Shown: positions 8,885 through 16,498 of the stretch, one piece after another
Numbering within the stretch: position 1 is the stretch's first letter
How the letters are laid out: every line of letters begins with the position of its first letter
Origin: Desulfatibacillum sp.
Lineage (GTDB): Bacteria; Desulfobacterota; Desulfobacteria; Desulfobacterales; SpSt-501
Direction: 5' to 3'
Length of the DNA stretch: 58,398 nt
Assembly (NCBI GenBank): GCA_020725555.1
Contig: DYEU01000008.1
Span: forward strand, 1-58,398
Notes under the pieces: model-generated
What the model was told of the DNA's origin: nothing
The model's database searches: none
The model's input: the letters and a program-made list of their open reading frames with translations, nothing else
Made by a program: the position numbers and the translations under genes

Positions 8885-9814
8885 CTATCCGTTGCGCGCT
8901 GTTTTCGTGCGCGGCGCCGGCGTGGCCGGGGGCCGGCCCGCTCGCCGCTTCCTGTGCTTCGGCTGTTTTGCGCCGCGCGGGGGCGACGCCGGTTCGCCGA
9001 TCCAGTTCAAGATCTTGGTCATTAGCTTGTCCCGGACCCGCCGGAACACCGCAAGTCGCTGCGTTTTGCTGCCTTTCGCCTCAAGGGGATCCTCCAGAGG
9101 CCAGTGGATTCTTCGGGTCACGCCTGGAAATACCGGTGTCTGCTCTTCGGCCATGGGGCAGACGGTGATCAGGTAGTCGAAATGCATCCGGCCCATCAGC
9201 GACATCACGCTTTTGGGAGCCTGCCGGCTGATGTCCACTCCGACTTCCCGCATCACCTCGACGGCCATCAGCGGAATGGGACGTGGGGATACCCCGGCGC
9301 TGTAGACCTCGAAGCGATGGCCGCCGTGTTGTCGCAAGATGCCCTCGGCCATCTGACTGCGGCAGGCGTTGGCCTTGCAAAGAAACAACACTTTTTGGCG
9401 ATCCTCCTCGGGCGCTGGGGCCGGCCGCAACGTCAGGGCGACCGCTCTCCGGGCCGCGTCCGCTTCAAGCAGCGGGTCATCGGAAGTGGCATCGCGAAGC
9501 CACTGCAGCGCGCCGTGCACCACCCTGTCCTCCGCGGCATCCGGGACATGGAAGTAGCGCCATCGGCCGACCCTTCGAGAAACGACGAGCCCGGTGTCTT
9601 CCAGCACGTGCAGATGCTTGGACATGGTCGAGGGGGCGAGGCCGAACATTTGGGTCAACTGCTGCAAATTGAGCGGATCCTCGGCCACGGCCGAAAGAAT
9701 CCGGATGCGCACCCGATCGGACAAGGCCTTGGCGATCGATGCGATGCGATGCACGGAGCTGGCCGTCGCCCCCCGGATACCTGCCCGACGAGCTTCGTTT
9801 CGTGTCTTGGTCAT
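8885..9814 (-). CDS. ArsR-ArsC fusion: winged-helix arsenic repressor joined to an ArsC-type domain
   Basis: About 309 residues. Residues 20-95 form an ArsR winged helix: DRVRIRILSAV, recognition helix GLAPSTMSKHLHVLE, wing RRVGRWRYFHV. The usual ELCVCDL metal motif of ArsR is missing (here PLNLQQLTQMFG). Residues 140-285 are an ArsC/LMW-PTP domain with P-loop CKANACRSQMAEG (Cys146, Cys151) and Cys219, but position +7 from Cys219, where the second resolving cysteine should be, is Thr226. So the domain may not reduce arsenate by the standard thioredoxin relay and could serve as the sensor. The start is ATG 9814 (a TTG at 9832 is possible). It ends in TAG. It is the first gene of the ars-pst operon and probably autoregulates the promoter at 9955-9982. 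Confidence 0.9.
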   Translation of the reverse strand: MTKTRNEARRAGIRGATASSVHRIASIAKALSDRVRIRILSAVAEDPLNLQQLTQMFGLAPSTMSKHLHVLEDTGLVVSRRVGRWRYFHVPDAAEDRVVHGALQWLRDATSDDPLLEADAARRAVALTLRPAPAPEEDRQKVLFLCKANACRSQMAEGILRQHGGHRFEVYSAGVSPRPIPLMAVEVMREVGVDISRQAPKSVMSLMGRMHFDYLITVCPMAEEQTPVFPGVTRRIHWPLEDPLEAKGSKTQRLAVFRRVRDKLMTKILNWIGEPASPPRGAKQPKHRKRRAGRPPATPAPRTKTARNG

Positions 9815-9954
9815 CGCCCGTTCATCCCGCAATCGGTGTGATGGAGGCGAGCCAGCGGGCTCCGATCCGTCAGTCGGCCCCGCGTGACCAACGGCCCTGT
9901 AGCCCCCTCCCGCGATTCACCCGCCCCCACAAGGCGGGCTTGAGATGGGTCGAT

Positions 9955-9982
9955 ACTATATTTCGCGAAACTACGAAGTCAA
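9955..9982 (-). promoter_or_regulatory. promoter of the ars-pst operon with palindromic candidate ArsR operator
   Basis: On the minus strand TTGACT (9982-9977) and TATAGT (9960-9955) are separated by 16 bases, a good sigma-70-like pair. The spacer contains the perfect 10-bp palindrome TTTCGCGAAA (9961-9970). The half ATTTCGCG recurs at 9997-10004, just upstream of the -35 box. A dimeric repressor bound here would block RNA polymerase. The match to the ArsR-ArsC product is inferred from position only. Confidence 0.6.
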
Positions 9983-10004
9983 TTCAAAACCCCCGGATTT
10001 CGCG

Positions 10005-10958
10005 TTAGAAGTTGGTTAGGGAAATGCACTCAGGATGTGGGTTTCCGGCGCACGATCGGCGCACCGGCATGTCCAAAGGCATCCCCCTTGGGCATGCTGG
10101 AAAGGCGGTTGAACGGCTGAAGAACCGGGGTCGCGTCGGGTTGAAGAGGCGCCGCCATCCGATGGGACTATAGGAAGCCCCATCGGCGCCGCCGCAAATT
10201 GCCGTCAACGGAAGGCGTTGCGACGCCTGGCCATTCCATCGACCGGTGTGTCGCGGGCATCGGGCCATCCGTCATGGCCGCGGCCTCCCCCCCCCCTTTG
10301 CGGGAGGTCGGCGGAACGCTCAACCCTTCATCCCGGCCAACCGCGAAAGCCCGGAGGCGATTGGGCGGTCGTGGCCCTCGCGTGAGGCCGAGCGCGGTGA
10401 CATCCTCAGGATGTCGGCTTTGAGCGCTTGAAGGGAGGGGGCGTCAAAGGACGAAGCGCTTCTTGCCCCGAGCCATGAGCGGCGGCATCGGAACAACCGC
10501 CCCGCCGGCTGAAGGATGACCCTTGCGCCCATCGGGCCGGCGCGGCTTGGCTCTGGGGGGGCGCGCTGCCTCGGCGGGTTGCGGGGGCCTCGGTGACCCG
10601 CCCCACAAGATCCGATGAAAGGGACAAACGAACAGGATGGGGCGGCCCAGCGCCTGCCTTACAGCGCCCTCCCCCCCCCACAGCAGGTCTTGCCGCGAAG
10701 AGCGGCCTCCTCGCACGGGGTTCAAGGCAGCGATTGGCGAGCGCAAGGCGATAGGCCCCGGGCGGACGCGGCGGGTCCGAATGCGGATCGTTCATCGCCC
10801 GTTCAGCGCATGCGGCGGCCGGAGGCCTTCTTTGCCTTCCAGGATCGCTGCATGCGCCGCTTCAGACACCGCAATGAGGCTTCGTCAACGGCCGAAGCCT
10901 CCGAGGCGAGGCTTCGCCCTGTGCGCGATCACCGCCGCAACGCCCTGCGCGGCGCCGC
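10005..10958. other. 954-bp region without a supportable gene
   Basis: Between the ars-pst promoter and the encapsulin gene. It is GC-rich with long C runs (near 10288 and 10672) and several overlapping open frames on both strands, but none has a ribosome binding site or a translation I recognise. A small inverted repeat, CATCCTCAGGATG, lies near 10400. I take it to be decayed or non-coding sequence; the 3' ends of the encapsulin transcript and the 5' end of the ars-pst transcript should lie at its edges. Confidence 0.4.
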
Positions 10959-11777
10959 TCACTTGACCGCCGTGTAGTTGATCACCGCCGCCGGTTCGAG
11001 GACCCGGAATGTGAAGGATTCGGTGAAATACAGCTTGACTTTGGCGGGCGTGTGGCTTTCATAGCCGATCGCCAGGTCCTGCCCGAGGATCAGTTGAAAG
11101 TCTCCCCCGCGCCGCGACACCATGTAGGCCTCATTCTCAAACTCCCCGCTGAGATAGGGGCTGAGCAGCACGGCCCCTCCCAAAACGGACTCCGCCTGCA
11201 TCTTCACGGGATAGCCTTGGACATGCGCCGACATCCGGCTCCACAGCTTGGGCCCCACGATAAAACTGTAAGGGCCGTCGATGGAGCGGCTGGTGAAAAC
11301 CGTCACGCCCTCGGCGATGCCTTCGAGAAGCTGCTCGGGTTTCGCACCGATGGTCAGGCAGTCGTTTCCGGCACACGACTTCAGCCCTCGGATGTTGGCC
11401 TCCGGCAGGCCGTGATAAATGGTCTTCTCTTCGAAAAGCGCAATTTTGCGGGCGGCATCCTCCATCGCGGAAAGGTCCACATCCTTTGCGCCGCGCACCA
11501 CGTTGTCCATCTCCTGAATGTCGAGATCGAAAGGAACCCGCACCTCGACCACTTGATGGACCTTGCGAATGCCGTAGAGCGGCCCATCGTTGGGTTGCTT
11601 CTCCGGATAGAGAAGTCGGCCTTCCGGCACGCCCGGAAAGTCGGTCCCCATCGGTCCGGTCACGTCCAGGAATTTGCGCCCCGAAAGCATCGCCCTGAGA
11701 CTGCGCGTCGCCTGGGCGTCGATCTCGGTCCAGGCTTCCATCGGGATGGGGGCCAGATCGCGTTTGAGAATGTCCAT
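10959..11777 (-). CDS. encapsulin nanocompartment shell protein (family 1)
   Basis: A 272-residue HK97-fold shell protein that assembles into a protein cage. The N-terminus MDILKRDLAPIPMEAWTEID is typical of linocin/encapsulin family 1, as are GRKFLDVTGPMGTDFPGVPE, the E-loop region and the C-terminal strand ESFTFRVLEPAA. The length matches the family (about 265-285). The start is ATG 11777 after CAGGAGGTTGTTT; the longer frame from 11834 has no support. It lies 67 bases downstream of the hemerythrin-like gene, which is the probable cargo. Confidence 0.93.
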   Translation of the reverse strand: MDILKRDLAPIPMEAWTEIDAQATRSLRAMLSGRKFLDVTGPMGTDFPGVPEGRLLYPEKQPNDGPLYGIRKVHQVVEVRVPFDLDIQEMDNVVRGAKDVDLSAMEDAARKIALFEEKTIYHGLPEANIRGLKSCAGNDCLTIGAKPEQLLEGIAEGVTVFTSRSIDGPYSFIVGPKLWSRMSAHVQGYPVKMQAESVLGGAVLLSPYLSGEFENEAYMVSRRGGDFQLILGQDLAIGYESHTPAKVKLYFTESFTFRVLEPAAVINYTAVK

Positions 11778-11844
11778 AAACAACCTCCTGCGTCGGCTTG
11801 ATGGGATGGGTGCGGATGCATCCGTCAAATCCACACTGTTGCGA

Positions 11845-12399
11845 TTACCCTTTGAGGCTGCCGATGCCGAGCCCCACGGCGGGGTTCGACGGCGCTTGCG
11901 CCGTGGTGAGCGGCTCCGGTTTGAAGGCCTTGGCCGGTTTGGATCGTTTGGCGGAAAGCGTCGGCGGCAGCTCCGGCGGAACCGCCCCCAGCAGCTTGTC
12001 CTTGGCTTCGGCGAAAAGCCGGCCGAGCGTGTTCAGGTCCTCGGCGGTGAACAACTGCCGGGCCATCGGGAAAATCTGGGCTTCCTCCTCATCCAGATGG
12101 TGGGTCGTGTATTCCCCCAGGCCTTCCATTTTGATGGAAAACCGCTCGTGGTCGCGGGGGAAGCGCTCGGCGTCCTTGATGATCAGCTCGATGATGTGAT
12201 GCTCGTTGACCGCTTCCAGCGCATCGCGGCGCGCTTGAGCGAAGCCTTCAAGCAGATCGTAAAAATACTTTTCCTCCATGGTGTGGTGCACGACCAGGTT
12301 GCGAAGGAACTGATCAAAAACGTCCGGGTCGGCTTCGGACTGCTGGTAGAGTTGTCTTAGGTCGGCGTGGTGGCTGACGAGGGCATCGATCACATCCAT
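11845..12399 (-). CDS. hemerythrin-like encapsulin cargo protein
   Basis: 184 residues. Residues 1-145 are a four-helix hemerythrin/HHE domain with candidate di-iron ligands in HHADLRQ, HHTMEEKYFY, EHHIIE and THHLDEEE. A flexible proline- and lysine-rich linker follows. The last residues, NPAVGLGIGSLKG, match the encapsulin targeting-peptide pattern (a hydrophobic pair then GSL+). Together with the shell gene next door this predicts an iron- or oxygen-binding cargo packed in the cage, probably for oxidative or nitrosative stress. The start ATG 12399 is preceded by CCGGAGGACGT. Hemerythrin cargo in encapsulins is already known, so the pairing is recognised rather than new. Confidence 0.9.
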   Translation of the reverse strand: MDVIDALVSHHADLRQLYQQSEADPDVFDQFLRNLVVHHTMEEKYFYDLLEGFAQARRDALEAVNEHHIIELIIKDAERFPRDHERFSIKMEGLGEYTTHHLDEEEAQIFPMARQLFTAEDLNTLGRLFAEAKDKLLGAVPPELPPTLSAKRSKPAKAFKPEPLTTAQAPSNPAVGLGIGSLKG

Positions 12400-12553
12400 A
12401 CGTCCTCCGGTCTTGCGGTGGTGGGTTGCGGTTTCCTGGGGGTTAGACTTTACCTTTTAAAGAGCGATGTATAATCATTCCTGGAAAAAGCGCCAGCACC
12501 CTTAAACAAAGCTAAGGTTGGGGGCTTTTGTCAAATCGGAAAAGGAGGCGGAT

Positions 12554-12955
12554 GTGGGAACGCCACGAAACGTCTTGGGTGGAGTCTTGGAACTATGCGG
12601 TGATGCTCCCCTAACCGGCTTTTTTCGCACGGGGAAATGTGAGACCGGCCCCGATGACGAAGGCGCGCATGTCGTATGCGCCCGCCTCACCCGCGAGTTT
12701 TTGGATTTTACCCGCTCGAGAGGCAACGACCTCAGCGCGCCTCGTCCCGAACTCGGCTTTCCAGGCCTTAAACCCGGCGACCGTTGGTGCCTCTGCGCCT
12801 TGCGCTGGAAGGAGGCTCTGGAGGCCGAAGTGGCACCTCCGGTCGTATTGGCAGCAACCCACGAGGCCGCGCTCCGGCACATCCCGATCGAGGTGTTGAA
12901 ACAGCATGCCATCGATGGCCAAGACAGGAACCGCAATCCGGACTCGGAAGGCTAA
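12554..12955 (+). CDS. DUF2237 family protein
   Basis: 133 residues. The whole family signature is visible: NVLGG near the start, PLTGFFRTGKCETGPDDEG, HVVCARLTREFLDF, RGNDLSAPRPELGFPGLKPG, DRWCLCALRWKEAL and PPVVLAATHEAAL. The function of DUF2237 is unknown; conserved cysteines (C-x-T-G, WCLC) suggest a structural or redox role. The frame is open further upstream, but GTG 12554 is chosen because AAAGGAGGC sits seven bases before it. It is followed immediately by the SRPBCC gene, probably in one transcript. Confidence 0.88.
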   Translation: MGTPRNVLGGVLELCGDAPLTGFFRTGKCETGPDDEGAHVVCARLTREFLDFTRSRGNDLSAPRPELGFPGLKPGDRWCLCALRWKEALEAEVAPPVVLAATHEAALRHIPIEVLKQHAIDGQDRNRNPDSEG

Positions 12956-12956
12956 A

Positions 12957-13421
12957 TTGCCGACCATCTCCGTTTCGCGACGCTATCATGCATCACCGCA
13001 AGCGGCCTGGCGGGTGTTGACAGACACCTCCCTGTGGCCCGTGTGGGGGCCGACGGTGCGGGACGTCAGGTGCTCCGAGCGCTTCATCCGCAAAGGATCC
13101 AAGGGCAAGGTGCTCACGCCGATCGGGTTGTGGGTCCCCTTCCTCATTACGGAATACGATGCGTTGCGCTATTGGGGTTGGAAAGTCGGCGGCCTCCGCG
13201 CGACCGGACATCGATTGATCGCCTGCGATGAACATTCCTGCTGCATTGTGTTCGAGCTGCCCTGCTGGTGGTTTCCGTATGTCATTGTCTGCAGATATGC
13301 CGCCGCCAAGATAGCCGAGCTTCTCAAAAGCCCATTCGCAGACCAGGGACGTCCATTCACATATCAGGATCCTTTGCCTCCGGTCCCTGACGCGGCATCG
13401 AGCAACCATCGGCCCTCGTGA
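12957..13421 (+). CDS. SRPBCC (START-like) family protein
   Basis: About 154 residues with the fold's opening pattern, ISVSRRYHASPQAAWRVLTD, then SLWPVWGPTVRDVR and later strands, as in polyketide-cyclase/START-like lipid or ligand carriers. No catalytic residues can be assigned. Two starts are possible: TTG 12957, just after the DUF2237 stop and behind GGAAGG, or ATG 12906, which would overlap DUF2237 by 50 bases. I prefer the TTG. A carrier for a small hydrophobic ligand is the usual role; the ligand is unknown. Confidence 0.72.
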   Translation: MPTISVSRRYHASPQAAWRVLTDTSLWPVWGPTVRDVRCSERFIRKGSKGKVLTPIGLWVPFLITEYDALRYWGWKVGGLRATGHRLIACDEHSCCIVFELPCWWFPYVIVCRYAAAKIAELLKSPFADQGRPFTYQDPLPPVPDAASSNHRPS

Positions 13422-13547
13422 CCGCCCTCGCGCGGCGGCATCCCGCTCGACCCGCGCGGCGGCCCCCTGCGACGGCGAACACCGAAAAGGGCCTCTTGAC
13501 CCGCCTATCGGCGGGGAGGCCCCCCACCACCCGCCTTGCGCCGCAAG

Positions 13548-14693
13548 TCAGCTCGAAGGCGTCCTGATCTTCTGCACCGCAAGCAGCGACACCGCCCCCA
13601 TCGCCGCCCCGGCAAAGAAGGGGATGCGGTGGTCGATCATCCAAACCATGCCCCCGATCGCCGGCAGAAAGACCGCCGCGACATGGTTGATGGTGAAGCC
13701 GACCGCCATGCTGGGGGCGATGTCGCGGGGGTCGGCGACCTTCTGGAAATAGGTGCGGATGGCGATGGCGAAGGTGAAGAAGGCCTGGTCCAGGATGTAG
13801 ATGAGGGCCACCAGGAGTCTGGAATCGGTCACCGCATAGGACGTGAAAAGAACGATCACGCTCAGGTACTCGAGGGAGAGGACCTTGCGCTCCCCGAAGC
13901 GCAGGATGCTCCGGCCGACGAGGGGGCTGAGGAAATAGTTGATCGAATTGTTGATGACGAAGAGGATCGTGACCTCCTGCACCGTGTAGTGGAACTTCTG
14001 GACGAGCAGAAGCACCGCGAAGGCGATGAAGATCTGGCGCCGCGCGCCGGCCATGAAGGTCAGGAAATAAAAGAGCCAGTAGCGCCGGCGCAGCACCATC
14101 TGCTTGCGCTGGAGGGGCGCCTGGGGGTCGGAGGGATCCCGGGTGAGGGCCCACAGGCCGGCGGCGGCGATCAGGACGCCGACGACGAGATAGACCTGCT
14201 CGAAGCGAAGCAAGGCCGTCATCCCCCAGATCATAAGCCCGATGGCGATGCTCGTCGCCGCGGCCAGGCTGGTGAGGCGGCCGAAGACCCAGGGCGACTC
14301 GTGCTTCTTGAAGTACTGCAGCGTCAGCGACATGTTCGTGGTCTCGTAGTAATGAAACCCGAAGCTGCTCACGAGGGTCGTCAGGGCGAGTCCCGCGAAG
14401 GAAGGGAAAAACCCCGTCGCCGCCAGGCCGGCTCCGAGCAGCAGAATCGAGAGGGCGGAGAGCCGGTGCTCGGGAATCCAGCGGATGACGAAGACCGCAA
14501 GCAGCGCCAGAAATCCCGGGATTTCGCGGATCGACTGGATCATCCCCACCTGGCCGCCGCTCAGGCCAGCGAGGTCCACGGCGAAATTGTTGAACAGCGT
14601 GGACCAGGTCTGAAGCCCGACCGTGGAGCCGATGGTGAGCACCACGAGGTAAAGGAACATCGGGTTGCGCTTGGCGGAGGCGGGATCGAGCAT
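13548..14693 (-). CDS. major facilitator superfamily transporter
   Basis: About 381 residues with around 12 hydrophobic helices. Motifs include an N-terminal SGGQVGMIQSIREIPGFLAL loop and the second-half counterpart (LVGRSILRFGERKVL), as in the MFS. The substrate cannot be told. The frame is open to 14807, but the extra N-terminus is proline/arginine-rich and unlike a transporter, so ATG 14693 (MLDPASAKRNPMFLY) is chosen. The C-terminus is close to 13548 and no partner gene is evident. Confidence 0.85.
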   Translation of the reverse strand: MLDPASAKRNPMFLYLVVLTIGSTVGLQTWSTLFNNFAVDLAGLSGGQVGMIQSIREIPGFLALLAVFVIRWIPEHRLSALSILLLGAGLAATGFFPSFAGLALTTLVSSFGFHYYETTNMSLTLQYFKKHESPWVFGRLTSLAAATSIAIGLMIWGMTALLRFEQVYLVVGVLIAAAGLWALTRDPSDPQAPLQRKQMVLRRRYWLFYFLTFMAGARRQIFIAFAVLLLVQKFHYTVQEVTILFVINNSINYFLSPLVGRSILRFGERKVLSLEYLSVIVLFTSYAVTDSRLLVALIYILDQAFFTFAIAIRTYFQKVADPRDIAPSMAVGFTINHVAAVFLPAIGGMVWMIDHRIPFFAGAAMGAVSLLAVQKIRTPSS

Positions 14694-14897
14694 GCGCGGG
14701 TCTTTCGAATGCGTGGGCGGGGGCACCCGCGGGGGCGCGGCGCGGGGAGGTGCCCGTAAAATCCTTCCGGCGTCGTTCACGGCCGCGGGGCTCTGGGTTT
14801 TACCCAACGCGGGATCGTTGCTTTACCGCGGCGGGCCCGCTGGGCATCCTCTCCGGCGGGGGGGGTGCCTCCCGGGGCGCTCCCCGCGGGTGAGGGT

Positions 14898-16265
14898 TCA
14901 GCGGAGCGGTTCCAGCATGTAGAGGAGATCGCTCTCCCGCGTGGGATAGGGCGACAGGATGCTCTGCTCGTGGAGGCGGCCTGCCGTCAGCCCGTTCCGC
15001 ATGGCCAGGCGCACGGCGTTCACCAGGCCGGAGGCGCTGTCGGAGAGAAAGTGCGCCCCAAGGAGTCTTCCGTCCTCCCCGGCCAGGATCTTGTAGGCGG
15101 CATGCTCAAGGCCGACCCGGCGATAGGTCGGCCAGCGCAGGTTTTGCGCAAAGCTCTTGCGGTAGGCGACCCCGGCGTCCGCCAGCGCGGACTCGGTCTT
15201 TCCCACCATGGCGAGCTGGGGAAAGGTGAAGAGAATCGCCGGGACCGTGCCGTAGTCGATCGTTTCCGGCTTTCCCTTGCCGGAAGCGGCGAGAATGTTT
15301 TTTGCCGCCACATGGGCCTCGAAATCGGCGACACGCGCAAGCTGGATCGTGGCCGCGCAATCGCCGACGGCGAAGACCCTCGGGTTCGAGGTGCGCATCC
15401 CCGCGTCCACGACGATCCCCGAGCGCGTGAGGTGAACGCCGGCCGCCTGGAGATCGAGTCCCTCGATGTCGGCCACGCGGCCTGCACCGTGAACGACCTG
15501 ATCCGCCTCAAGCGCTTCGCCTCCCGCCAGGCGGATCCGAAAGTCCCCGGCCCCCTTGTCGATCGCCTCAATCCGAACCCGGGTGCGGACCTCGATCCCC
15601 GCCTGCCGGGTCGCATCCAGCAGGGCCGCGACCATGTCGGCATCGAAAGGCCCGAGCGGTCTTGCGGCCGCTTCCAGAATGCATGGCCGGCAGCCCGGCG
15701 GCCCGAGGCGGGCTGCAAAATGGGCGAACTCGAAGGCAATGAACCCGCCGCCGACGAACACGATCCGCTCGGGAAGAGCCGGCTGTTCGAGCCAGGCTTC
15801 GCTCGTCGTCAGGTGCTCGGCGCCGGGAATGGATAGGTGCATGGGGCGGGCCCCCACGGCCAGGATGAAGTAGCGGGCGCGAAGATCGCGGCCGCCTGCC
15901 CGCAGAACCTCCCGGTCCCGGAAGGCGGCAGCCCCGCCGATGAATTCGATCCCGGCCTTGCGGAACCCCTCGAGGGTGCGATCGGGCACGCCCGCGGTGA
16001 AGGCGTTCTTCTCCCGCAGCACCTCGGACCAGAGCGCCCGCGGAGGGGCGGCGATGCCTTTTCCGATCAAATGCTGGCAGCGGGCGACGGCCTCGGCCGC
16101 CTCGTAGAACCACTTCTTGGGCTGGCAGCCGCTTTGGGCGCACACCCCGCCGGGCCGATCGCTCTTTTCGACCACGGCGACCTTCATGCCGGCCGCGGCC
16201 AAATCGTGAGCCGCCGTCTGCCCCGCCGTCCCGGACCCCACGACCACGACGTCAAAATCCGCCAC
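14898..16265 (-). CDS. pyridine nucleotide-disulfide oxidoreductase (glutathione reductase-like)
   Basis: 455 residues. The FAD-binding GSGTAGQTAA is at residues 10-19 and the redox disulfide GGVCAQSGCQPKK gives Cys42 and Cys47. A central NAD(P) motif (VFVGGGFIAFEFA), the second FAD motif (VFAVGDCAATI) and a dimerisation domain follow. In the C-terminal active-site segment the usual His-Pro-Thr is Tyr-Pro-Thr (SPYPTRESD), so the proton-relay His of lipoamide dehydrogenase and mercuric reductase seems absent. No N-terminal or C-terminal mercury cysteines are seen, so MerA is unlikely. The first of the 13-nt repeats lies 16 bases upstream of the start. Confidence 0.88.
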   Translation of the reverse strand: MADFDVVVVGSGTAGQTAAHDLAAAGMKVAVVEKSDRPGGVCAQSGCQPKKWFYEAAEAVARCQHLIGKGIAAPPRALWSEVLREKNAFTAGVPDRTLEGFRKAGIEFIGGAAAFRDREVLRAGGRDLRARYFILAVGARPMHLSIPGAEHLTTSEAWLEQPALPERIVFVGGGFIAFEFAHFAARLGPPGCRPCILEAAARPLGPFDADMVAALLDATRQAGIEVRTRVRIEAIDKGAGDFRIRLAGGEALEADQVVHGAGRVADIEGLDLQAAGVHLTRSGIVVDAGMRTSNPRVFAVGDCAATIQLARVADFEAHVAAKNILAASGKGKPETIDYGTVPAILFTFPQLAMVGKTESALADAGVAYRKSFAQNLRWPTYRRVGLEHAAYKILAGEDGRLLGAHFLSDSASGLVNAVRLAMRNGLTAGRLHEQSILSPYPTRESDLLYMLEPLR

Positions 16266-16280
16266 CGCTCCCTCCTTTTA

Positions 16281-16461
16281 GGGGACGTCCATTAGGGGAC
16301 GTCCATTCTTATATCACTTGACGGCTGCCTTGCGGCGGGAACGACACCCGACCGCCGGCCGAGCCGAATCCGCTTCAACCCCAAGTCTCTTCGAGAAGGG
16401 GCATTCGAAAACGAGCAGCCGAAGCGCTCACGAAGAAACCAATATATGAATGGACGTCCCC
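16281..16461. repeat. 13-nt motif copies 1-3 (tandem pair plus inverted copy)
   Basis: GGGGACGTCCATT occurs at 16281-16293 and again at 16295-16307, followed by AT-rich sequence. The inverted copy AATGGACGTCCCC lies at 16449-16461, with a partial copy (CGTCCCCTAG) soon after. The enclosed 140 bases hold no gene. The core GGACGTCC is itself palindromic. The arrangement sits between two converging-free genes, the flavoprotein and the Rieske protein, and looks like a REP-type or MITE-like element. Confidence 0.8.
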
Positions 16462-16498
16462 TAGTTACTCGTCCCCTAGTTACTTAGTTACCTTCGGA

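Noticed and set aside
10005-10958. Short frames between the ars-pst promoter and encapsulin as genes
   Set aside because: No ribosome binding site, no recognisable translation and homopolymer C runs across several of them.
12502-12967. Minus-strand frames opposite DUF2237
   Set aside because: The plus strand encodes the complete DUF2237 signature with a good ribosome binding site.
14898-16265. Mercuric reductase (merA)
   Set aside because: No C-terminal Cys-Cys pair, no N-terminal metal domain and no mer genes beside it.
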